From the NCBI GenBank assembly GCA_030653175.1, contig JAURZV010000090.1:58299-122298 (forward strand): a stretch of 64,000 nt of DNA, written 5' to 3'. This document shows, piece after piece, positions 58,291-64,000 of this stretch. Made by a program: the position numbers and the translations under genes. The notes under the pieces are model-generated. The model was given only the letters and a program-made list of their open reading frames with translations, was not told the DNA's origin and made no database searches. The first letter of the stretch is position 1. Every line of letters starts with the position of its first letter. Origin of the DNA: Methylobacter sp. Lineage in GTDB: Bacteria; Pseudomonadota; Gammaproteobacteria; Methylococcales; Methylomonadaceae.

Positions 58291-59652
58291 TTAAAGAACT
58301 CCGACCACATGCAGGAATACCAGAAACACGGCGGCTGGGGCCACATAGCAAATTAAAATCTTCCATACTTGATAGCTGAGCGCATTAGGCATGTCCAGCT
58401 CATGCTCGGTGTGTTGCTGTTTCATGATCCATCCGGCGAACACCGCGATGCAAAAACCGCCGATAGGCAGCATCAAATTGGCTGTTAAATAATCCAGCAA
58501 TTGAAAAATGGTTCTGTCGAAAATCTTGAACTCGGACCAGACGTTGAATGAAAAGATAGTGCCGAATCCCAACAGCCAGGTTACCGAACCCGACCAAATA
58601 CAGGCTTGTTCCCTGCTCATGTCTTTATTTTCAACCAGCCACGCAACAGCCGGTTCAATCAATGAAATGGAGGACGACAACGCCGCGAACACCAGCATCA
58701 CAAAAAACAAAATCCCAAAAAACCAGCCGCCGGTCATGTTGCCAAAAGCTATCGGTAAGGTTTGAAAAATCAGTCCGGGACCGGCAGCAGGCTCCAATCC
58801 ACTGGCAAAAACAATCGGGAAAATGGCAATACCGGCCAATAAGGCAACTACTGTATCGGTGCCTGCAATCAAATATACGGTTTTGGCAATCGACACATCC
58901 TTCGGTAGATAAGAGCCGTAAACCATAATGGCGCCCATGCCTAAACTCAGCGTAAAAAAAGCGTGCCCCATGGCGGTCAATACGCCGTTAGCGGTCAGCT
59001 TGCTAAAATCAGGCGTGAACAAAAACTTGACGCCTTGGTCATAGCTGTCGGTGGTCATTGCATAAGCCACCATTAGAATCAGCAGCACAAACAGGCTGGG
59101 CATTAAAAAACGTACCGCTTTCTCCAGGCCGGTATTAACGCCGCGAACCACAATCAGCATGGTCGCCAACATGAACAGGCTATGCCAAAAAAGCAACTTC
59201 ACCGGACTGGCAACAAAATCGTCAAAAATTACTTTTATCGCTGTTGCATCGGCGCCGAAAAAACTGCCGGTAAAAGCCTTTAACACGTAAGCTGAAGCCC
59301 AGCCTGCAATAACGCTGTAATATGAGAGTATTAAAAAACCGGCAGCAACCCCCATCCAGCCTAAGTAATGCCAGTTTTTATCGGCTCCGGCTTCATCGGC
59401 CAGGGTTATCATGGTGTTGATGGGATTCTGCCTGCTGCGCCGCCCCAACATGGTTTCGGCCATCATAATGGGAATGCCGATCAGTAACACGCACAACAAA
59501 TAGACAATGACAAATGCCCCGCCGCCATTTTCTCCGGTAATATATGGAAATTTCCAGATATTACCCAGACCGACTGCGGAACCTGTCGCAGCCAGAATAA
59601 ATGCGAAACGTGATGACCATTCACCATGAATTGATTTTTTTGTATCCGTCAT
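58291..59652 (-). CDS. Sodium-dependent neurotransmitter-symporter family transporter
   Basis: A 453-residue, 11-12-span inner-membrane protein of the NSS/LeuT type. The first helix has FAFILAATGSAVGLGNIWKF, with the unwound sodium-binding segment, then PYITGENGGGAFVIVYLLCV. The substrate is probably an amino acid. It lies three bases before ratA and divergent from smpB. Confidence 0.9.
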   Translation of the reverse strand: MTDTKKSIHGEWSSRFAFILAATGSAVGLGNIWKFPYITGENGGGAFVIVYLLCVLLIGIPIMMAETMLGRRSRQNPINTMITLADEAGADKNWHYLGWMGVAAGFLILSYYSVIAGWASAYVLKAFTGSFFGADATAIKVIFDDFVASPVKLLFWHSLFMLATMLIVVRGVNTGLEKAVRFLMPSLFVLLILMVAYAMTTDSYDQGVKFLFTPDFSKLTANGVLTAMGHAFFTLSLGMGAIMVYGSYLPKDVSIAKTVYLIAGTDTVVALLAGIAIFPIVFASGLEPAAGPGLIFQTLPIAFGNMTGGWFFGILFFVMLVFAALSSSISLIEPAVAWLVENKDMSREQACIWSGSVTWLLGFGTIFSFNVWSEFKIFDRTIFQLLDYLTANLMLPIGGFCIAVFAGWIMKQQHTEHELDMPNALSYQVWKILICYVAPAAVFLVFLHVVGVL

Positions 59653-59684
59653 TTGTGTGCCTGTAAAAACTCAAAGGTTATAGA

Positions 59685-59750
59685 TTCACCACGGAAGGAC
59701 ACGAAGTTTAAGGCTCTTTCTTCGTGCTCTCTGTGTCCTTCGTGGTGAGC
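59685..59750. repeat. cacgaa/ttcgtg dispersed repeat
   Basis: ccacggaaggacacgaag followed by ctttcttcgtgctctctgtg and tccttcgtggtga form an imperfect inverted repeat. Related copies lie near 6195-6430, 26680-26706, 61400-61425 and 61600-61695. Confidence 0.7.
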
Positions 59751-59830
59751 TTTTCTGACTATTGCAGTAATATCGGTTAAAATAGCAAAATTATTCCTTT
59801 ACGTCAGTTTAAAAATCCTAACCCGCACTT

Positions 59831-60316
59831 ATGGCCGATAAAAAGTCCAAGAAAAATACCAAGCAGCAAAACGCCAATATTGCCGTTAATCGCCAGGCGA
59901 CTCATGAGTATACGATTGAGGAGCGGTTTGAAGCGGGGATTGTTTTGGAAGGCTGGGAAGTTAAAAGCCTGAGGGACGGTCGCATCCAACTCAAAGAGAG
60001 TTATGTGGTAATAAGACGCGGCGAAGCCTGGTTGTCGGGCGCACATATTTCACCGCTGTTATCTGCATCGACCCATGTTAATCCTGATTCTATCCGCGCC
60101 AAAAAACTGTTGCTGCACCGGCACGAACTCAGCAAGTTGATCGGCTCGGTCGAACGCAAAGGCTACACGTTGATTCCGTTGTCGATGTACTGGAAAAACG
60201 GCAGAGCCAAGCTGGAAATCGGTCTGGCAAAAGGCAAGCAATTACACGACAAGCGCGCCACTTCAAAAGACCGCGATTGGCAACGTGAAAAAGCACGGAT
60301 CATGAAAAAGGGCTAA
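59831..60316 (+). CDS. smpB: SsrA-binding protein SmpB
   Basis: A 161-residue trans-translation factor: [20 protein letters not shown] near the start and the C-terminal [20 protein letters not shown] tail that enters the ribosome. No ssrA gene was recognised nearby. It is divergent from the NSS-ratA-rnfH genes. Confidence 0.95.
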   Translation: MADKKSKKNTKQQNANIAVNRQATHEYTIEERFEAGIVLEGWEVKSLRDGRIQLKESYVVIRRGEAWLSGAHISPLLSASTHVNPDSIRAKKLLLHRHELSKLIGSVERKGYTLIPLSMYWKNGRAKLEIGLAKGKQLHDKRATSKDRDWQREKARIMKKG

Positions 60317-60399
60317 AGGCGCAAGGCAAAAGGCGAAGGATGTGTTTTTTTAGCCTTTAGCCTTTAGCCTTTAGCCTTTAGCCTTTAGCCTTGCGCCTT
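60316..60399. repeat. Heptamer tandem array within a hairpin after smpB
   Basis: TAGCCTT is repeated six times at 60351-60392. A 12-bp inverted repeat (aaggcgcaaggc at 60316-60327; complement at 60388-60399) encloses it and a T-run precedes the array, so the region may end smpB transcription. A shorter related run lies at 25831-25860. Confidence 0.75.
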
Positions 60400-60429
60400 C
60401 TTCCCCCTAACCCTTTCCTTTAAACTAAA

Positions 60430-60996
60430 ATGACCACACACCCTAACATTCTGTCTGTAAAAAACAGCCTGCTGATCGTCGTCGATTTGCAGACAAAACT
60501 ATCAGCGGCCATGCCGGAGGCTGAAGCGGAATTGATGACAGCCAACGCCCGCAGTCTTGTTGAAGCCGCCGGACTGTTAAGCATCCCGGTGTTGTTAACC
60601 GAGCAATACCCCAAAGGCTTGGGCTCGACCGATACAACCATCACCGACATATTGTCGGAAGACACCCTGATTTTCGACAAGACCGGTTTTTCCTGTTGCG
60701 CGGCTGACGGTTTTACCGACACCGTAGCCGGCACCGATCGCAAGCAAATCATACTGGTCGGCCAGGAAGCGCATGTTTGCGTATTGCAGACCGCGTTGGA
60801 ATTGATGCATTTCGGCTACCAGGTGCATGTCGTCGAAGACGCCATCTGTTCACGCAAGGCGGAACATAAATTCTACGCCTTGCAGCGTATGCAACAACAA
60901 GGCGCGACCATTACCAATTATGAATCGGTATTATTCGAATGGGTCAAAGATTCCACTCACCCTGAATTTAAAAGTATTTCCGGATTACTCCGTTAA
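60430..60996 (+). CDS. Isochorismatase-family cysteine hydrolase
   Basis: A 188-residue hydrolase with the catalytic aspartate in LLIVVDLQTKL, and the cysteine in VGQEAHVCVLQTALELM. It resembles YcaC-type hydrolases of unknown substrate. ATG at 60430 begins just after the repeat array. Confidence 0.87.
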   Translation: MTTHPNILSVKNSLLIVVDLQTKLSAAMPEAEAELMTANARSLVEAAGLLSIPVLLTEQYPKGLGSTDTTITDILSEDTLIFDKTGFSCCAADGFTDTVAGTDRKQIILVGQEAHVCVLQTALELMHFGYQVHVVEDAICSRKAEHKFYALQRMQQQGATITNYESVLFEWVKDSTHPEFKSISGLLR

Positions 60997-61020
60997 CCCC
61001 TGTTTACCTTGAACTTACAC

Positions 61021-61374
61021 ATGTCGCCCGCATCATTTATTGAAAAAGTAACAAATAACAGCCCGGTCAGTTTTGATGAAACTATCGCGGTCATTACTGA
61101 AAACTACCATTACCAAGCCACCGAATTCAGCAACGGCCTGAATAAGCAGCTGTTAGTCAATCAGGCCGGCACTAACGAAGGTTCCTGCAAGATTTTCGCC
61201 TTTGCCCAACTCAACCGGCTTGATCAGCAGCAAACGTTAAACCTGTTTGGCGATTATTACCGACTGGATGTTTTAAATGATCCGCACGGTGCAGGTCATC
61301 AAAATATCAGGAATTTCATGCAATACGGCTGGGATGGGATTTGTTTTAACGGTGTGGCATTGACTGCCAAATAA
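61021..61374 (+). CDS. HopJ-family (type III effector-like) protein
   Basis: A 117-residue soluble protein: SFDETIAVITENYHYQATEF, NEGSCKIFAFAQLN and GDYYRLDVLNDPHGAGHQNI match the HopJ family widespread in non-pathogenic proteobacteria, so secretion should not be inferred. ATG 61021 (MSPASFIEKV) is preferred over TTG 61009. Confidence 0.82.
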   Translation: MSPASFIEKVTNNSPVSFDETIAVITENYHYQATEFSNGLNKQLLVNQAGTNEGSCKIFAFAQLNRLDQQQTLNLFGDYYRLDVLNDPHGAGHQNIRNFMQYGWDGICFNGVALTAK

Positions 61375-61377
61375 ACA

Positions 61378-61700
61378 TTAATCACCATAAAGACATAAAA
61401 ATTCACCACGAAGGACACGAAGAAAAACAAGGCGCGCTAGTTCCCAAGCTCCAGCTTGGGAATTCGGTGCGGGAAGCTCCAGCTTCCAGTCTCGCGGAGG
61501 TAGAGCACCAACAGTAGGCGCTTTACGACTGCATGGATGCAGAAGGTAGAGCAATGCAGGAGCAATTGCCGAGGCGACGCATGGAGCGGTTGCCAAGACA
61601 CGAAGAGCACGAAGAAAAAGCAAGGCGCATCGTTCCCACGCTCCGGCGTGGGAACGATAAAACTTCGTGTTCTTCGTGCCTTCGTGGTGAATTCTAACTA
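61378..61700. repeat. Repeat-only spacer before the FAD oxidoreductase
   Basis: No gene is supported here. It contains cacgaa/ttcgtg tracts (61400-61425, 61600-61695), the palindrome at 61441-61462 shared with the AbrB-like gene end, the 28-base phrase at 61544-61571 shared with 26709-26736, and a perfect hairpin at 61631-61656 (cgttcccacgc, tccg, gcgtgggaacg). Confidence 0.75.
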
Positions 61701-61710
61701 TCCAAAAATC

Positions 61711-62772
61711 ATGATCGACTTTCTAATCATTGGCCAGGGACTGGCAGGCAGCTTGCTGGCATGGGAACTCATACAACGCGGTTGCAAAGTCGTCATTGTC
61801 GATAACGGCCGGGAAAATGCCTCGCAGGTTGCAGCGGGACTGATCAATCCGATAACCGGCATGCGCTTTGTAAAATCCTCCGATGTTGATACGCTACTGC
61901 CCACGGCAAAGCACTGCTATTCTCAGTTAGCCGATTTTTTTCAGCAAGAGTTTTACATAGAAAAGCCGATGCTGCGGATTTTCCGTAGCGACAGCGAACT
62001 TACAAACGCTCATAAACGCCTTAACACCCCCGATTATCAAGCCTATCTGGGCGACACGCAGCCGCAGGGAAAAGTCATCAACAATCTTGTAACCCCTTTC
62101 GGTTTTCTGGAACAAAAACAGACCGGTTATCTATTAACCCGGCCGCTATTAAGTTGCTTGAAAGCGTTTTTCATTGCCAAGGACAGTTACCGGCAGGCTG
62201 ATTTCGATTACCGTGACGTTCAGCTTCAACCGTCTTTGCGCTGGCTGGACATCGCCCCCAAGCAGATTATATTCTGTGAAGGCTATAAGGCGACACAAAC
62301 CCCCTGGTTTTCCTGGCTGCCTTTTCAACCGGTCAAGGGCGAAATTCTGACGTTGGAACACCAAACCGAATTACCCGATAAAATCCTCAATTACGGCAAC
62401 TGGCTGATCCCGTTAAATGCCCATAAAATCCGTATCGGCGCAACTTTCGACCGGGAAAACCTGAACACTCAGACTACCGAACAGGGCAAAAAGGACTTGT
62501 TAAATGCACTCAGCCAGATCTCATCCGGTTTGACACATATAACCCTGGTCAACCATCAAGCGAATATCCGGCCTTGTACTCAAGACAGACTGCCCTTTAT
62601 CGGCCTGCATCCGCAACACAACAAAATGGCTATTTTTAACGGCTTCGGCGCAAAAGGCAGTTTACAGATACCCCGGTACAGCCAGTATTTCGCCGATGCT
62701 TTATTAAACGGCGCTCCCCTACCCCATTCCAGCAATATCCAACGTCATTATGAAACGCATTTCACTGGTTAA
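61711..62772 (+). CDS. FAD-dependent oxidoreductase, DAO/MnmC2-like
   Basis: A 353-residue flavoprotein: dinucleotide-binding FLIIGQGLAGSLLAWELIQR, then QVAAGLINPITGMRF, and the C-terminal FNGFGAKGSLQIPRYSQYFA. The fold is that of D-amino-acid-oxidase-type enzymes including the C-terminal oxidase half of MnmC. ATG 61711 starts at the Rossmann strand; upstream in-frame codons are repeat sequence. It overlaps the next gene, a YtqB/MnmM-like methyltransferase, by 23 bases. Confidence 0.82.
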   Translation: MIDFLIIGQGLAGSLLAWELIQRGCKVVIVDNGRENASQVAAGLINPITGMRFVKSSDVDTLLPTAKHCYSQLADFFQQEFYIEKPMLRIFRSDSELTNAHKRLNTPDYQAYLGDTQPQGKVINNLVTPFGFLEQKQTGYLLTRPLLSCLKAFFIAKDSYRQADFDYRDVQLQPSLRWLDIAPKQIIFCEGYKATQTPWFSWLPFQPVKGEILTLEHQTELPDKILNYGNWLIPLNAHKIRIGATFDRENLNTQTTEQGKKDLLNALSQISSGLTHITLVNHQANIRPCTQDRLPFIGLHPQHNKMAIFNGFGAKGSLQIPRYSQYFADALLNGAPLPHSSNIQRHYETHFTG

Positions 62773-63346
62773 CGTAGCTCATGACCTGATCCGGGACATT
62801 CTCCGCCCCGGCGATATTGCCATCGATGCGACGGTAGGAAACGGCCACGATACCGTATTCCTCGCCGAACAAATTGGTTCATCCGGCCATGTTTACGGCT
62901 TTGACATACAACAGGCGGCTATCGATTCGACTCGGGAGAAATTCAGGCAAGCACATTCCCCGGAATGCCTGACCTTGATCCACGCCAGTCATGCCGACAT
63001 GGACGAAAAAATCCCGGAGCAACTCCACGGCAAAATCCGCGTGATCATGTTTAATCTGGGCTATCGGCCGGGTGGCGATAAAAGTATCATCACCCTAACC
63101 GATTCCACATTGACCGCCTTAACTGTCGCCGTCCGGATTTTAGCTGTTAACGGCATCATCACCCTGCTTGCCTATCCCGGCCACCAAGGCGGCGATCTGG
63201 AAACCGATCAGGTCAAAAACTGGTGCGAGCAACTGGATACCAAACAATTTGCAGTCAGCACTATTTACAGCACCGAACACAAAGACACAGCGCCCAGGCT
63301 TTTTGTGATCTGCAAATGGCAAGACTTAGACTGGAAAACTGGCTAG
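62750..63346 (+). CDS. YtqB/MnmM-like SAM-dependent methyltransferase
   Basis: A 198-residue class I methyltransferase of the rRNA_methylase (PF06962-like) type: SAM motif GDIAIDATVGNGHDTVFLAE; VIMFNLGYRPGGDKSI with the family NLGYLPG-like signature; LAYPGHQGGDLETD. B. subtilis YtqB (MnmM) makes the mnm5s2U modification of tRNA. Overlap with the preceding FAD oxidoreductase suggests a joint role. Confidence 0.82.
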   Translation: MKRISLVNVAHDLIRDILRPGDIAIDATVGNGHDTVFLAEQIGSSGHVYGFDIQQAAIDSTREKFRQAHSPECLTLIHASHADMDEKIPEQLHGKIRVIMFNLGYRPGGDKSIITLTDSTLTALTVAVRILAVNGIITLLAYPGHQGGDLETDQVKNWCEQLDTKQFAVSTIYSTEHKDTAPRLFVICKWQDLDWKTG

Positions 63347-63610
63347 GCATAGAGAACGGAGGCCGTGCGGATTTATGGATGGATCAACAAACCGCCTATG
63401 ACCTTTGGCAAACACGAAAAGCGGGCACACCGACCGTGCAACGTGCATCAATTCCGCATTAAATTTCAGCGCGGAGAAGGTAGAGTTGGCGAAGGCAAAG
63501 AAAAAAGTAGATAAATGATTTAAATTTACTCTGAACCCAGTTATCACCAGTTATCCCTCTGACCCCAGCTATCCTTAATGTAAGCAATTGAATTTATTCA
63601 TATGTTGTCA

Positions 63611-63856
63611 TCATGTTAGTTTGAATAATTTTCTAACCACATCATTCAATTGCTTTTCTATAAAATTAAGTTTTTCTCTGTCTTCCTCATTGTGTGCCGA
63701 TAAGCTGAGTTCAACTATTTCATTATGTAATGAACAGCTTGATTTAAATTGTGGGATATTAAAGTATTCCAAAATATGTGTTAAATAAAACCATTCAATA
63801 TATGACGTAACAAATAATGTTGCGAGTGAGCTATTTAACTGAAGTTTCCCAATTTT
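63611..63856 (-). pseudogene. C-terminal remnant of an unrecognised protein
   Basis: This minus-strand frame is open for 82 codons without any methionine near its start, preceded by a stop. The product (LATLFVTSYIEWFYLTHILE; NEEDREKLNFIEKQLNDVV) has protein-like composition with an amphipathic helical end. No family was recognised. Confidence 0.35.
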
Positions 63857-63871
63857 TCAGGAGCATGAATA

Positions 63872-64000
63872 TTAGAGAGTGCTAATTTTTCGCAGCATAT
63901 TAGCTAACTCTAATACACATTTACGAGCCCCCCATTTATTCTTTAAAAAACAGTAACCTATTGATGAATGAGGTCTTGTTTTATTGTATAATACCGGCTA
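63872..64000 (-). pseudogene. Possible transposase C-terminal fragment at window edge
   Basis: The frame enters at position 64000 and reads LYNKTRPHSSIGYCF, close to the YNTKRPHSSLGY motif near the end of IS3/IS481-type integrase-fold transposases, then continues with an unrelated tail to a stop at 63872-63874. The tail differs from known transposases, so this is probably a fused or decayed remnant. The 63347-63610 gap between it and the methyltransferase has no supported gene. Confidence 0.4.

Noticed and set aside
61021..61374. HopJ protein as evidence for a type III secretion system
   Set aside because: The family is widespread in free-living bacteria and no secretion genes are present.

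Overview
The window comes from a gammaproteobacterial chromosome, most likely a methanotroph of the order Methylococcales (inference). The strongest pointer is a sps-spp-fruK-ams sucrose/glucan operon, a gene set known from halotolerant methanotrophs. It sits beside ordinary gammaproteobacterial genes (rsmJ, bamE, rnfH, ratA, smpB, lolC/E-lolD, fur, comEC) and an unusually large load of REP-like palindromes. No rRNA, tRNA or CRISPR array was recognised.

Layout. 1-548: 5' part of an ApbE lipoprotein gene. 1.2-3.6 kb: SulP transporter with a UspA partner. 3.6-4.2 kb: three tandem copies of a 190-bp palindrome-rich unit abutting the ams stop codon. 4.2-10.3 kb: sucrose operon, minus strand. 10.4-13.2 kb: a decayed DUF2254 fragment, a DUF502 gene and an acyltransferase. 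13.3-18.9 kb: tripartite heavy-metal RND efflux operon, divergent from a two-component system whose regulator is sigma54-dependent (19.2-22.0 kb). 22.1-24.8 kb: P-type ATPase. 25.4-34.5 kb: Rieske ferredoxin, rsmJ and a suf Fe-S operon (sufR-like, sufB, sufC, sufD, sufS, sufU). The operon has taken up two foreign segments: a HicB-domain fusion plus a hicBA pair between sufB and sufC, and an antisense uma2 gene between sufD and sufS. 34.5-37.5 kb: comEC and a DUF2062 gene.

37.7-51.8 kb is a decaying defence island, all on the minus strand: DUF499 ATPase (pseudogene), DUF3780, DUF1156 DNA methylase (early stop codon) and a PLD/SNF2 helicase. Between these core genes sit toxin-antitoxin modules, a frameshifted TIR-like/P-loop ATPase gene and a REP-associated transposase flanked by its palindromes. 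Two core genes start in ATGA overlaps with embedded toxin-antitoxin genes.

52.0-60.3 kb: lolD, lolC/E, fur, bamE, rnfH, ratA and smpB. The neighbourhood resembles enterobacterial bamE-rnfH-ratA-smpB but is interrupted by a flavin oxidoreductase, higBA, an orphan hicB and an NSS transporter. 60.4-63.3 kb: an isochorismatase-fold hydrolase, a HopJ-family protein, and an overlapping FAD oxidoreductase plus YtqB/MnmM-like methyltransferase that may stand in for a split MnmC. The right end holds degenerate coding remnants, one resembling a transposase C-terminus.
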